Below the pieces are notes generated by a model. It was given only the letters and a program-made list of their open reading frames with translations. It was not told the DNA's origin and ran no database searches. 53,663 bases of DNA, from positions 1 through 53,663 of the forward strand of contig CAJXTI010000020.1 in assembly GCA_913061185.1 (NCBI GenBank), in the 5' to 3' direction. This DNA is from an uncultured Oceanobacter sp. Lineage in GTDB: Bacteria; Pseudomonadota; Gammaproteobacteria; Pseudomonadales; Oceanobacteraceae. Shown in pieces: positions 18,423-26,773 of this stretch; the stretch's first letter is position 1; each line of letters opens with the position of its first letter. The translations under genes and the position numbers were made by a program.

Positions 18423-19310
18423 ATGGACTACAAGGCACTGACCTATTTTTATCACGTGGCCACTCAACAAAGCTTCACCCGTGCAGCCGAGGTGCTGGAG
18501 GTTGCCCAGCCGGCCGTCAGTATGGCGATCAAGCGTCTGGAGCAGCAACTGCAACTGACATTATTCCATCGACATGAACGCCAGATTTCACTGACCGATG
18601 AAGGCGAGCGGCTGTACGTACAAGCTCAGCGTATTGTGCAGGTGATGTCGGATGCCGATCTGGAAATGGAAGAGCTGCGCGGGCTGGAGCAGGGAGCTGT
18701 GCAGCTGGGGACTCCCAGTATGTTGGGTTCCTATCACTTCCCGCCGATTATTATGGCGTTCCGCCATCGCTACCCGAACCTGACCTTTTCGGTTTACGAA
18801 GGCGGCGCCTGGCAACTGCAACAAATGCTGGAAAAAGGCGAGCTGGATCTGGCTGTGATTGAAGCGGAAGACATCCCCGACACGATTGAAGCGCGTACCC
18901 TGATGCGTGAGGAAATGCGCGTCGTGGTCGATAAGGATCACCCGTTTGCCAGCCGAACGGCCGTTACCTCGGCAGAGTTGCTGCAGGAAGATCTGGTGCT
19001 GTTCCGCAAAGGCTACTTTCACCGCAAGGTGATTGACCGGCTGGCAGAAGAATCCGGCATCCAGCCGCGTATTAACTTCGAAACCAATCTGTTACCGCTG
19101 ATACGTGCTATCGTCAAACAGGGGTTTGGTATTTCAACACTGCTGAAGATGGCCACTGAAGATGACCCGGAGCTGGTTACCTTGTCGTTCGATCCACCCA
19201 TTGTGCTCGATTTGTGTTTGGCCTGGCGCAAGGATGGCTACCTGTCGAAAGCCAATCAGGCATTTGTGGATTTTGTGCTGAAGCATGGGAAAAACAGCGA
19301 GGTGGTATAG
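18423..19310 (+). CDS. LysR family transcriptional regulator
   Basis: A 295-residue LysR-type regulator. The N-terminal winged helix-turn-helix spans about residues 1-60 (LTYFYHVATQQSFTRAAEVL then AQPAVSMAIKRLEQQL). The rest is a periplasmic-binding-like effector domain. AAGGA lies seven bases before the ATG. It is divergent from the MFS exporter, the classical LysR arrangement, and a dyad lies between them. The effector is not predictable. The last codons fall in a 9-bp tandem repeat that also supplies a second in-frame stop. Confidence 0.92.
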   Translation: MDYKALTYFYHVATQQSFTRAAEVLEVAQPAVSMAIKRLEQQLQLTLFHRHERQISLTDEGERLYVQAQRIVQVMSDADLEMEELRGLEQGAVQLGTPSMLGSYHFPPIIMAFRHRYPNLTFSVYEGGAWQLQQMLEKGELDLAVIEAEDIPDTIEARTLMREEMRVVVDKDHPFASRTAVTSAELLQEDLVLFRKGYFHRKVIDRLAEESGIQPRINFETNLLPLIRAIVKQGFGISTLLKMATEDDPELVTLSFDPPIVLDLCLAWRKDGYLSKANQAFVDFVLKHGKNSEVV

Positions 19311-19327
19311 GTGGTATAGGCGGTATT
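19301..19327 (+). repeat. Three tandem 9-bp units at the end of the LysR gene
   Basis: Units ggtggtata, ggtggtata (sharing the frame) and the variant ggcggtatt run from 19301 to 19327. The first contains the stop TAG at 19308-19310 and the second gives another in-frame TAG at 19317. It looks like recent slippage duplication. Confidence 0.7.
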
Positions 19328-19330
19328 GGC

Positions 19331-19362
19331 TTCTGGCGTTGGCTTTTTTGCCACCGCCAGAA
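19331..19362. terminator. Hairpin between convergent LysR gene and pepA
   Basis: Arms ttctggcg (19331-19338) and cgccagaa (19355-19362) pair. A 1x1 mismatch is followed by an inner 4-bp stem (tggc/gcca) and a six-T loop. It is located between convergent genes; no clear T-run follows on either side, so termination strength is uncertain. Confidence 0.55.
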
Positions 19363-19385
19363 ACCTCTGCTGAATAGCTGGCGTT

Positions 19386-20849
19386 TTATTTATTCAGCAA
19401 ATAGTTCACCAGCAGGCTGACCGGGCGTCCGGTAGCGCCTTTGGCTTTGCCACCCACCCAGGCAGTACCGGCAATATCCAGGTGCGCCCAAGGTGTACCT
19501 TCGGTAAAGCGTGACAGGAAACAGGCGGCGGTAGTGGCACCGGCCAGCGGGCCACCAATATTGGCGATGTCGGCAAAGTTGGAATCGATCAGATCCTGAT
19601 ACTCTTCTTCCAGCGGTAAACGCCACACTTTGTCGTTGCTGTATTGTGCTGCTGTCTGCAGTTGTTCCGCCATGGTTTCATCGGTGGTGAACAGGCCCGA
19701 GTTGACTTCGCCCAGCGCGGCCATGCAAGCACCGGTCAGGGTGGCGATGTCGACGATGGAGGCAGGCTTGTAATTGTTGATACCGTAGGTGAGCGCATCA
19801 CACAGCACCAGTCGGCCTTCGGCATCGGTATTGAGGATTTCAATGGTTTTGCCAGACAGACTGGTCACCACATCGCCAGGCTTGCTGGCGTTACCGGCGG
19901 GCATGTTTTCCGCACTGGTCACGATGGCCAGCACGTTGACCTTGGGCTTGAGGGCGAGAATGGCTTTCATGGTGCCGAGCACGGAGGCTGCGCCACACAT
20001 GTCGTATTTCATCTCGTCCATCTTCAGGCCGGGCTTGAGGCTGATGCCGCCGGTATCAAAGGTAATACCTTTACCCAAAATCATGTGTGGTGCGGCGCTT
20101 GGATCATCGGCACCACGGTACTGCATAACGATAATCTTGCCTGGCTCGCTGGAACCTTTGGAAACAGAAACAAACGCTCCGGCACCCATTTCAGCCAGCT
20201 GGTCTTCGTCCAGAATGGTGGTTTCGAGGGCTTGATCCTGAGTGAGGGTGACGGCGTTTTCGGCCAGCCAGGTAGGGGTGCAGATATTGGGTGGCATGTT
20301 GGCCAGTTCTTTGGCGAAGCTGATGCCGGCACCAATCGCTGCGCCTTTAGTGAAGGCGGCGTCCACATCACTGCCCAGCCAGATCACGCTGTCGGGCGTT
20401 TTGGTATCATCGTCTGCGGTGCTTTTGGTGGCCGTAAAACGGTACTGGGCGCTGGCGTAGGCGATGGCGGTTTGCTCGGCCAGCCAGGATTCTGTCAGTA
20501 CGTCGGTCGCCATTTCTGTCAGCGCCAGGGCAATGTCACCACGGATTTTGCTGGTAAGCGTTGCAATCGCAGCCAGTACTTTCTGGGCGCTGGCGGGTTT
20601 CAGTGTTGCCTTGCCGGTACCAACCAGTAATACGCGGCCAGCGCTGACTCCGGCAACGGCGGGTAACAGCAGGGTTTCTGCCAGTTTGCCGGAGATATCG
20701 CCCTGTTCGTAACGCTGGCTGATAAACCCCTGGCTGGCTTCATCAAGCTGTGAGGCGGCGTCAGACAGCTTGCCTGACTGGTCGAGAGTGACCACAATAC
20801 AGCTCGCCTGAATGTCGGCGGCAGTTTGTTGGGATACCTGGTAAATCAT
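19386..20849 (-). CDS. pepA: Leucyl aminopeptidase PepA (M17)
   Basis: A 487-residue M17 zinc/manganese leucyl aminopeptidase, a cytoplasmic hexamer that trims N-terminal residues; E. coli PepA also binds DNA. The metal and catalytic residues are all present: K260, D265 and K272 (GKGITFDTGGISLKPG), D283, and D342-E344 with R346 in the signature NTDAEGRL. These are offset by exactly ten from E. coli numbering. AGGAG precedes the ATG. It is transcribed divergently from lptFG, an order shared by many gammaproteobacteria. Confidence 0.96.
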   Translation of the reverse strand: MIYQVSQQTAADIQASCIVVTLDQSGKLSDAASQLDEASQGFISQRYEQGDISGKLAETLLLPAVAGVSAGRVLLVGTGKATLKPASAQKVLAAIATLTSKIRGDIALALTEMATDVLTESWLAEQTAIAYASAQYRFTATKSTADDDTKTPDSVIWLGSDVDAAFTKGAAIGAGISFAKELANMPPNICTPTWLAENAVTLTQDQALETTILDEDQLAEMGAGAFVSVSKGSSEPGKIIVMQYRGADDPSAAPHMILGKGITFDTGGISLKPGLKMDEMKYDMCGAASVLGTMKAILALKPKVNVLAIVTSAENMPAGNASKPGDVVTSLSGKTIEILNTDAEGRLVLCDALTYGINNYKPASIVDIATLTGACMAALGEVNSGLFTTDETMAEQLQTAAQYSNDKVWRLPLEEEYQDLIDSNFADIANIGGPLAGATTAACFLSRFTEGTPWAHLDIAGTAWVGGKAKGATGRPVSLLVNYLLNK

Positions 20850-20929
20850 GTCAGCTCCTGGCGGAAGGCATTGGTGGCAGACGGCCTGCTATTTGTTCTC
20901 AGCGGCTCGTTCTGAATAATGAGTCACCC

Positions 20930-20935
20930 TATAAT
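20930..20935 (+). promoter_or_regulatory. Candidate -10 box for lptFG
   Basis: A perfect TATAAT lies in the pepA-lptF divergent gap. The -35 is not obvious. Transcription would start near 20942, downstream of the GTG at 20936 that would otherwise open a longer lptF reading frame. This favours the later lptF start. Confidence 0.5.
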
Positions 20936-21061
20936 GTGACGCCATATTCCTGGAATTCAAGGGCGGCACAGATAACAAAGCGTTTTGTCGTCGTTGCAGA
21001 GCAAACCGTCTCTGGGTATGGTGCGCGACTCTTGCTCCGGCTCAATCAAGGTCTAAGTCTT

Positions 21062-22132
21062 TTGATCATATTTCGCTACCTGGCCAGGGAACTGGCTGGC
21101 TCGCTGTTTGCTGTGACCATCGTGCTGTTGATGATTCTGATGAGTGGTCGTCTGATTCGTCAACTTGCTGCGGCTGCAGCCGGTGAAGTCTCGCTGGATA
21201 TCGTATTTTTTACGCTGGTATTACGTTTGCCGTCGTTTCTCGAAATGATTTTGCCGCTGGCGCTGTTTATCTCAATCCTGTTGGCGTACGGCCGATTGTA
21301 CGCTGAAAGTGAAATGACGGTACTGACCGCAACCGGATTCTCGAATACCCGCCTGTTGGCCTATACCGCTGTACCGGCTTTCGGGCTAATGCTGGTGGTG
21401 GGCAGCTTCAGCTTGTACCTCAGCCCCTGGGGTGCCCAAAAAATGGAAGGCTTGTATGAAAAACAGGCACAGCTGACCGAGTTTGAGTTACTGGCTCCGG
21501 GGCGGTTTCAGAGTATGAAAGGCGGTACCCGCGTTACCTATGCCGAGTCGCTTTCAAATGATAAAACCGAAATGAACAATGTGTTTATTACCGATGGCAA
21601 TAGCTTGTTGCTGGCGCAAAAGGGCACCCAGTACGTCAGTGACGAAACCGGCTCCCGTTATCTGGAATTACACCGTGGTAAACGCTACGACTGGACGCCG
21701 GGGAGCCTCGAATTTCAGGCGCTGGATTTTGATTTGTATGGTGTCAAAATTGCCGATGAACCGGAAGAGCGCAGCAAGCTGCGCAAGGAAGCGGTGCCGA
21801 CGCTGGCGCTGTTCGGTTCCGATGACCCCAAACAGCAGGCACAATTACAGTGGCGTATTTCAATGGTGCTGATGGTGCCCATTGTGACTCTGCTGGCGGT
21901 GCCTCTGTCTCGCGTTAATCCCCGCCAGGGGCGCTTCGCCCGGCTGTTTCCTGCCATTATATTGTTTATGGTTTACATCTCGTTGCTGATTGCTATGAAA
22001 GGCATGCTGGAAAAGGGAGAGCTGAACCCTGATGTGGGTTTGTGGGGGTTGCACTTTGTTTATCTGTTGATCGCCATCGGCTTGCTGATGGTACCCGAGT
22101 GGGTGCGTCAATGGCGGGTGAGGTCGCTATGA
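21062..22132 (+). CDS. lptF: LPS export ABC permease LptF
   Basis: LptF is one of the two inner-membrane subunits of the LptB2FG complex, which extracts lipopolysaccharide and passes it to LptC/LptA. From the TTG at 21062 the protein has 356 residues and begins LIIFRYLARELAGS, matching the family start (usually MIIFRYL...). AAGG lies about nine bases upstream. The GTG at 20936 would add 42 residues, but a TATAAT box at 20930 argues against it. Six membrane helices flank a periplasmic beta-jellyroll region in the middle. The stop overlaps the lptG start as ATGA (22129-22132). Confidence 0.88.
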   Translation: MIIFRYLARELAGSLFAVTIVLLMILMSGRLIRQLAAAAAGEVSLDIVFFTLVLRLPSFLEMILPLALFISILLAYGRLYAESEMTVLTATGFSNTRLLAYTAVPAFGLMLVVGSFSLYLSPWGAQKMEGLYEKQAQLTEFELLAPGRFQSMKGGTRVTYAESLSNDKTEMNNVFITDGNSLLLAQKGTQYVSDETGSRYLELHRGKRYDWTPGSLEFQALDFDLYGVKIADEPEERSKLRKEAVPTLALFGSDDPKQQAQLQWRISMVLMVPIVTLLAVPLSRVNPRQGRFARLFPAIILFMVYISLLIAMKGMLEKGELNPDVGLWGLHFVYLLIAIGLLMVPEWVRQWRVRSL

Positions 22133-23193
22133 ATCGTCTTGATCGCTACGTTGCTCACAATGTGATGGTGGCTACGCTGATTGTGGCTGTAGTCATTGTT
22201 GGGCTGGATGCTATTTTTACGCTGGTGGATGAACTCGATCAACTCAAAGGTGAATATCAGTTTCTCGATGCGCTGCAATTTATGGGTACACGCTTGCCTC
22301 GTCGGCTGTATGAATACATGCCGATGGCCTGTCTGATCGGTTGTCTCGCGGGTCTGGGCGGCATGGCAGCCAGCAGCGAGTTGACCGTGATGCGAGCGTC
22401 TGGGGTCTCTGTCGGGCGTATTGCGGTAGCGGTGATCAAGCCGATGATGCTATTGATGGCGCTGAATATGGCCCTGGCCGAATACGCGATTCCGGTATTG
22501 GAGCGGATTGCCCAGTCGCAGAAAGCGGTGGCTCAAGGCAAGGGGGATTTGCTGTCTAACAAGGGGAAGGGATACTGGCATCGTGAGGGTAATACCTTTA
22601 TGCGCTTTACCGCCGTCGAACCCAACGGGGTATTGCATGGGATAACCCTGTTTGATTTTGATAACGACAGCAACCTGCAACGGATCCGGTCGGCTGAGCG
22701 GGCAATTTATCAACGCTCCAGCTGGCAAATGCAATCAGTTATTGATATGACGATCACTGACTCCGCGACCAGCCAGCAACAGCTGGACAGTCTGGACTGG
22801 CAAACTGAACTGACCCCACAAAGTCTCAGTGTGGTAATGATACAGCCTCGGGATATGTCGATATCCAACTTGTTCAGCTATACCCGTTATCTGGAAAAAC
22901 AGGGGCTGAATGCAGACAACTATCTGTTGTCGTTCTGGCGCAAGGTTACCCAGCCACTGGGGACGCTGGCACTGGTGATTCTGGGAATTTCCTTTATTTT
23001 TGGCCCGCTGCGGGCGGTGACACCGGGTTACCGGATTTTCTCCGGAATTCTGGTTGGTCTGGTGTACAAATACGCAGAAGAACTGCTGGCCCCCGCCAGT
23101 ATCGTGTTCGGCTTTGAACCGCTGTGGGCCAGTGTGATTCCGATAGCTGCCTGTATGGGCGTTGGGTTGTTGCTGTTGCGGCGCGCAGGTTAG
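22129..23193 (+). CDS. lptG: LPS export ABC permease LptG
   Basis: A 354-residue partner of LptF in LPS export, with the same six-helix plus periplasmic jellyroll plan. The opening MNRLDRYVAHNV and the helix IVGLDAIFTLVDELDQL are typical of LptG, as is the late TRYLEKQGLNADNYLLSFWR segment. Translation is coupled to lptF through the ATGA overlap, with ggtgagg as ribosome site. A longer frame from 22042 is only an overlap extension. A modest hairpin after the stop probably ends the transcript. Confidence 0.94.
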   Translation: MNRLDRYVAHNVMVATLIVAVVIVGLDAIFTLVDELDQLKGEYQFLDALQFMGTRLPRRLYEYMPMACLIGCLAGLGGMAASSELTVMRASGVSVGRIAVAVIKPMMLLMALNMALAEYAIPVLERIAQSQKAVAQGKGDLLSNKGKGYWHREGNTFMRFTAVEPNGVLHGITLFDFDNDSNLQRIRSAERAIYQRSSWQMQSVIDMTITDSATSQQQLDSLDWQTELTPQSLSVVMIQPRDMSISNLFSYTRYLEKQGLNADNYLLSFWRKVTQPLGTLALVILGISFIFGPLRAVTPGYRIFSGILVGLVYKYAEELLAPASIVFGFEPLWASVIPIAACMGVGLLLLRRAG

Positions 23194-23206
23194 CAATAGA
23201 ATAAGC

Positions 23207-23234
23207 AAACGGGGCCGCGTTAATCACCCGTTTT
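23207..23234 (+). terminator. Probable lptFG terminator
   Basis: A 7-bp stem aaacggg (23207-23213) / cccgttt (23227-23233) ends in four T. It overlaps the 3' end of the convergent RDD gene. Moderate strength. Confidence 0.5.
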
Positions 23235-23669
23235 CGGGATAAACACAACACGGGTCAGGGATGCCATATCGTGCCAGCTGCGGCCGCGAGTATCCAGCAA
23301 CGCCCAGAAGAATCCCAAGCCGAAAGCAGCCAGCGAAAAAAAGCCAATCGCGGTACGCAACATACAATGGGACAGCTTGATTGGCCCGGTATCTTCTGTG
23401 ACCAGTTTGAGTTGCCAGGCTTTCATACCGATGCTCTGGCCACCACGCCGCCAGGATGAACTGAAATAGAAGAAACAGATGCAGAACATAACGGACAGAT
23501 TAACCGACGCCGAAAAGGCGCCAGGCGGTTGTCCGTCGTGGGTGGCAGCTGCAATCCCTACCAGCACAAAACCAACCACGATATACAGTGCGAGCAGTAC
23601 CAGGCTGTCATAGATCAGTGCTGCCAGGCGGCGAGTCAGGGATGCAGTGGGGTAGTTATGATCTGACAT
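23220..23669 (-). CDS. RDD family membrane protein
   Basis: A 149-residue protein with three to four membrane helices of the RDD family. The first helix region carries the family pattern RRLAALIYDSLVLLALY, and a second conserved block is GGQSIGMKAWQLKLV. Members are small inner-membrane proteins of unclear role; some have been linked to Na+/H+ exchange. AAGG lies about ten bases before the ATG. It is convergent with lptG. The nearby genes give no functional clue. Confidence 0.88.
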   Translation of the reverse strand: MSDHNYPTASLTRRLAALIYDSLVLLALYIVVGFVLVGIAAATHDGQPPGAFSASVNLSVMFCICFFYFSSSWRRGGQSIGMKAWQLKLVTEDTGPIKLSHCMLRTAIGFFSLAAFGLGFFWALLDTRGRSWHDMASLTRVVFIPKTGD

Positions 23670-23912
23670 ATGATTGTTGCCTTAGGTTGTGCCTGTGTGA
23701 GTTGCGGTCAGGATGCCCAGCCGCGCTGGTGGGTAAAACCGGGCGGGGATGGTAGCAGATTTGGCCATGGCTGGCTTTGGTGGTGACAGGTCAATGCGGA
23801 GGCATCGCCCGGATGACACACTGCTATTAACGGCACTTTTAATGGTAGCGGCACTTACATAAGGGCTACGGCACTTGATGCCGGTTGAGATAATTATCGG
23901 AGTAAATAGAAC

Positions 23913-24551
23913 ATGGTTGATCTCAGTGACATTCGCAAGGAATACACTCAGGGACGACTCGACGAAGCCAAAGTCGCCGAGCACCCGGTGACACAATTTC
24001 ACGCCTGGTTTGAGCACTACCGTACAACCGCCCCGGAAGAGCCGACGGTGATGACGGTGGCCAGCGTTGATGAGCATGGCCAGCCCTGGCAACGAATATT
24101 GTTGCTCAAGTCATATGACGATGACGGCTTTGTCTTTTTTACCAATTATGAAAGTAACAAAGGTCGACACTTCGCTACTAACCCGAAAGCCAGCCTGCAT
24201 TTCTTCTGGATGAAGGTCGAGCGTCAGGTGCAGATTCAGGGCGAGGTCGTGCCAATGAGCAGGGAAGAAGCGCAAGCCTACTTCCACTCTCGCCCTCGAG
24301 AAAGCCAGCTTGGGGCCTGGGCATCACAACAGAGTAGGCCATTGGCGAGTCGTTCCGAGCTGGAAACCCGCTTTACCCAATTGAGTGTGGAATATCAGGA
24401 TCAGGAGGTTCCCGTGCCAAATCACTGGGGGGGATATCGATTGGTACCTTCCCGGATGGAATTCTGGCAGGGGGGCGAGCATCGCCTCCATGACAGAGTC
24501 GAATACCAGCTGGAGCGGGAAATCTGGAAGATTCAGCGACTGAATCCCTGA
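23913..24551 (+). CDS. pdxH: Pyridoxamine 5'-phosphate oxidase PdxH
   Basis: A 212-residue FMN enzyme that oxidises pyridoxamine or pyridoxine 5'-phosphate to PLP, the last step of vitamin B6 synthesis and salvage. FMN-binding blocks QRILLLKSYDDDGFVFFTNY and ESNKGRHFATNP are clear, and the C-terminal substrate region RMEFWQGGEHRLHDR ending WKIQRLNP is canonical. The length matches E. coli PdxH (218). GGAG precedes the ATG by 11 bases. The 243-base gap upstream, divergent from the RDD gene, holds the promoter; nothing else was seen there. Confidence 0.96.
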   Translation: MVDLSDIRKEYTQGRLDEAKVAEHPVTQFHAWFEHYRTTAPEEPTVMTVASVDEHGQPWQRILLLKSYDDDGFVFFTNYESNKGRHFATNPKASLHFFWMKVERQVQIQGEVVPMSREEAQAYFHSRPRESQLGAWASQQSRPLASRSELETRFTQLSVEYQDQEVPVPNHWGGYRLVPSRMEFWQGGEHRLHDRVEYQLEREIWKIQRLNP

Positions 24552-24561
24552 CCCATTATGC

Positions 24562-24584
24562 AACCCGGCACCCTGCCGGGTTTG
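24562..24584 (+). terminator. Terminator of pdxH
   Basis: A 9-bp stem aacccggca (24562-24570) / tgccgggtt (24574-24582) with loop ccc is followed by a short T stretch. It sits 10 bases after the pdxH stop. Confidence 0.8.
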
Positions 24585-24601
24585 TATGATTTGCAGATAC
24601 A

Positions 24602-24630
24602 AAAAAGCCCACGCTGAACATGGGCTTTTT
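24602..24630 (-). terminator. Bidirectional terminator after tRNA-Met
   Basis: Arms aaaaagccca (24602-24611) and tgggcttttt (24621-24630) give a stem with T-runs on both strands. On the minus strand it lies about 23 bases beyond the tRNA-Met 3' end and should end that transcript; it also backs up the pdxH terminator. Confidence 0.88.
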
Positions 24631-24652
24631 ATGAGGGCTGGCCTCGAATCAA

Positions 24653-24729
24653 TGGTAGCTATGGACGGACTTGAACCATCGACCCCAGCATTATGAATGC
24701 TGTGCTCTAACCAACTGAGCTACATAGCC
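24653..24729 (-). tRNA. tRNA-Met (CAT), elongator type
   Basis: A 77-base cloverleaf including an encoded CCA end. The acceptor begins GGCTATG and the D arm reads AGCTCAGTTGGTTAGAGC. The anticodon stem CAGCA/TGCTG encloses the loop TTCATAA with anticodon CAT, and the T arm carries GGTTCAAGTCC. It resembles the E. coli elongator tRNA-Met rather than initiator or Ile2 tRNA. An isolated gene. Confidence 0.95.
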
Positions 24730-24975
24730 ACTGCATACTTGAGTCGTGTTAGCGCATTCCAGTGCTGTCTCGATCAAGTGGCGCGTATTATGCCAGTGTA
24801 ATATTCTCTGTCAAATATTTATTTGCGATTTATTTCAACGGCTTAGCCAAAAGGCACGGTGGAGTGGTTGTGGTGCTGTTTGCAAGTTTTGACGCAGTGG
24901 TGGCGTTTTTCAGGCTGGACAGGCTCTCTCTGCTGTGGGAGGCTTCGCAACAATGTAAATGTACTCGGTTTTTTT

Positions 24976-25185
24976 GTGAAAGCGTTTCTGACTATCCCGA
25001 TTTTTCTGGTGTTTTTTCTGGCGGCTTGTGGTGATGTCATGGGAGATCTCAGTGATCGTGACCTGAGGCATCGCCATTATGAGTGTCAGGTGGCTACCAG
25101 ATCATCCGCGGCTGAGTTGCAGGTGTGCGCAAACGTGAAACGTGAGTGTGATCGCCGTGCGAAGTCTGGACATTATGCCTGTTAG
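24976..25185 (+). CDS. Small cysteine-rich lipoprotein, unknown
   Basis: A 69-residue candidate starting at GTG. The first 18 residues form a typical lipoprotein signal with lipobox LAAC (C18). The mature part is short, charged and contains four more cysteines (about C37, C51, C58 and the last residue C69), consistent with two disulfides in the periplasm. No ribosome site is evident and the GTG start is the weak point; the frame is open further upstream. I do not recognise a family. It lies 117 bases before another lipoprotein gene, the FKBP isomerase. Confidence 0.5.
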   Translation: MKAFLTIPIFLVFFLAACGDVMGDLSDRDLRHRHYECQVATRSSAAELQVCANVKRECDRRAKSGHYAC

Positions 25186-25302
25186 GCCTTGTAATCAGCG
25201 CGACGGGTGTCTCTGCAGTGGTTTTGATTATGCAGTAATTGAAACTTTTCGACTTTAGAGTTGCCTGTCCAGCATTCATTTCAACAAACGTGAGAGACAA
25301 GC

Positions 25303-25998
25303 ATGAGTTTTATTAAATCAGTACCTGTTGTATTGGCAGGTACTCTGTTGTTGGCCGCATGTGGTCAGGAGGAAGCTGTGAAATTGGAAAACCACATTGA
25401 CCAGGCAAGCTATGGCGTGGGTCTGAATATTGGCCGTCAGCTGTCTCAGGAAGATGTTGAAATGAACCCGGACGCGATTGCGGCGGGTATCAAGGATGCG
25501 CTGTCAAAAGCGGATCAGCGTATTACTGATGAAGTCATTCAGTCTGCATTTGAGAAAATTCGGGAAGAGCAGACACGCAAGCAGGAAGCATTGAGTGATG
25601 CGGTTGCGAAGGCGGGAGAAGAATTCCTGGCTGAAAATGCCAAACGTGAAGGTGTCGTGGTTACTGAAAGTGGCTTGCAGTACGAAGTTATGACGGCTGT
25701 TGAAGGTGATGCGGCGAAGCCGACGGCTGCGGATACTGTGAGTGTTCATTATCACGGTACATTGATTGATGGCACTGTGTTTGATAGTTCGGTTGAGCGT
25801 GGCGAGCCTGTTCAATTCCCACTGGGTAATGTGATTCCTGGTTGGACCGAAGGTGTGCAGCTGATGAAAGTGGGTGAAAAGTTCAAATTCTTTATCCCGG
25901 CGGAGCTGGCGTACGGTGCGCGTAGCCCGAGCCCTAAGATACCAGCCAACTCTGCACTGGTGTTTGAAGTTGAATTGCTGGAAATTGCCGATCAGTAA
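25303..25998 (+). CDS. FKBP-type peptidyl-prolyl isomerase lipoprotein (FkpA/Mip-like)
   Basis: A 231-residue periplasmic prolyl isomerase that helps envelope proteins fold. It has a lipoprotein signal with lipobox LAAC (C20) and an alpha-helical dimerisation domain at about residues 28-115. The C-terminal FKBP domain follows at about 120-229, with VSVHYHGTLIDGTVFDSS, VIPGWTEGVQLM and FIPAELAYG marking the substrate pocket. The architecture matches FkpA, Mip and FklB; the lipidation is as in Mip-like homologues. A good terminator follows. Confidence 0.93.
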   Translation: MSFIKSVPVVLAGTLLLAACGQEEAVKLENHIDQASYGVGLNIGRQLSQEDVEMNPDAIAAGIKDALSKADQRITDEVIQSAFEKIREEQTRKQEALSDAVAKAGEEFLAENAKREGVVVTESGLQYEVMTAVEGDAAKPTAADTVSVHYHGTLIDGTVFDSSVERGEPVQFPLGNVIPGWTEGVQLMKVGEKFKFFIPAELAYGARSPSPKIPANSALVFEVELLEIADQ

Positions 25999-26026
25999 GT
26001 AAGGGTCGGATGATTGAAGATAAAAA

Positions 26027-26049
26027 GTCGCCAGTGGCGGCTTTTTTTT
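26027..26049 (+). terminator. Terminator of the FKBP gene
   Basis: A 6-bp stem gtcgcc (26027-26032) / ggcggc (26036-26041) with loop agt and one G-T pair is followed by eight T at 26042-26049. Confidence 0.9.
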
Positions 26050-26093
26050 GTGTCTTGCTTCGGTCGGCCCTGTTTTGTCATGGCCTATGTTGT

Positions 26094-26342
26094 TCAGGCG
26101 TTGGTGTTGTCTTCGGTGGTGGTTTTTTCTTCTGCTGGTTCTGGCAAAGAGATGTAGTCGGCCAGGTCGGTGAGTGCCCGGTTGACTCTGCGCTTCAGTT
26201 GTCCATCAATATTGAATTGGTGGTTGCAATGTCGGCAGGTGATTTTTTTTGTGTTGATCAGGTTGTCAAGGGTGTGGGCTGTGTTTGCTCCGCACTCGTG
26301 GCAGGGTACCGGATATTGTACAGATCGGGCCAGACGACTCAT
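26094..26342 (-). CDS. Small zinc-ribbon protein, unknown
   Basis: An 82-residue protein with two CxxC pairs, PCHECGAN (about residues 14-17) and TCRHCNHQF (about 36-39), which form a compact zinc ribbon. A basic helix (QLKRRVNRALTDLADYI) and an acidic, threonine-rich tail follow. Small one-domain proteins like this occur in marine gammaproteobacteria, often near tRNA genes or galU, but no function is known to me. It could bind RNA, DNA or a protein. It is convergent with the FKBP gene and transcribed in the same direction as the tRNAs. Confidence 0.75.
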   Translation of the reverse strand: MSRLARSVQYPVPCHECGANTAHTLDNLINTKKITCRHCNHQFNIDGQLKRRVNRALTDLADYISLPEPAEEKTTTEDNTNA

Positions 26343-26516
26343 GTTTTGCCACCGCGCTTATCGCATTGGATTTATTGGAATGTGGCGCTACAGGCTAATA
26401 GAAAAGTATGAATATAAGAAGGCTCATTTGTTACATCTGGCACTTGAGGATGTAAAAATGAATCGTAATGGCAATAGGGGATGTTTATTCGATCGTTCAG
26501 GGAGGCCCTGAAGAGT

Positions 26517-26593
26517 TGGTCGGGGTAGAGAGATTCGAACTCCCGACATCCTGGTCCCAAACCAGGCGCGCTACCAGACTGCGCTATACCCCG
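26517..26593 (-). tRNA. tRNA-Pro (TGG)
   Basis: A 77-base cloverleaf including encoded CCA. The acceptor is CGGGGTA paired with TACCCCG. The anticodon stem CCTGG/CCAGG encloses the loop TTTGGGA with anticodon TGG. The T arm is GGGAGTTCGAATCTCTC. It lies 11 bases downstream of tRNA-Asn in the same orientation, probably one transcript. Confidence 0.95.
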
Positions 26594-26604
26594 AAGTGTT
26601 GAAT

Positions 26605-26680
26605 TGGCTCCCCGAGCTGGACTTGAACCAGCGACCAATAGATTAACAGTCTACTGCTCTACCAACTGAGCTATCGGGGA
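26605..26680 (-). tRNA. tRNA-Asn (GTT)
   Basis: A 76-base cloverleaf including encoded CCA. The acceptor is TCCCCGA paired with TCGGGGA, and the D arm is AGCTCAGTTGGTAGAGC. The anticodon loop CTGTTAA carries anticodon GTT and the T arm is CTGGTTCAAGTCCAG. First gene of the Asn-Pro tRNA pair. Confidence 0.95.
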
Positions 26681-26773
26681 ACTTCTCAACAGCGAGACGT
26701 ATAATACGGACAGGTTCTTTTTATGTCAATGCCTTTTTCTTAAGAGATTCTGAGAGTTGTGTTGGTATGAGAG

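Noticed and set aside
19644-20630. 328-residue plus-strand ORF
   Set aside because: Antisense shadow of pepA; composition follows the codon pattern of the minus-strand gene and no domain is recognisable.
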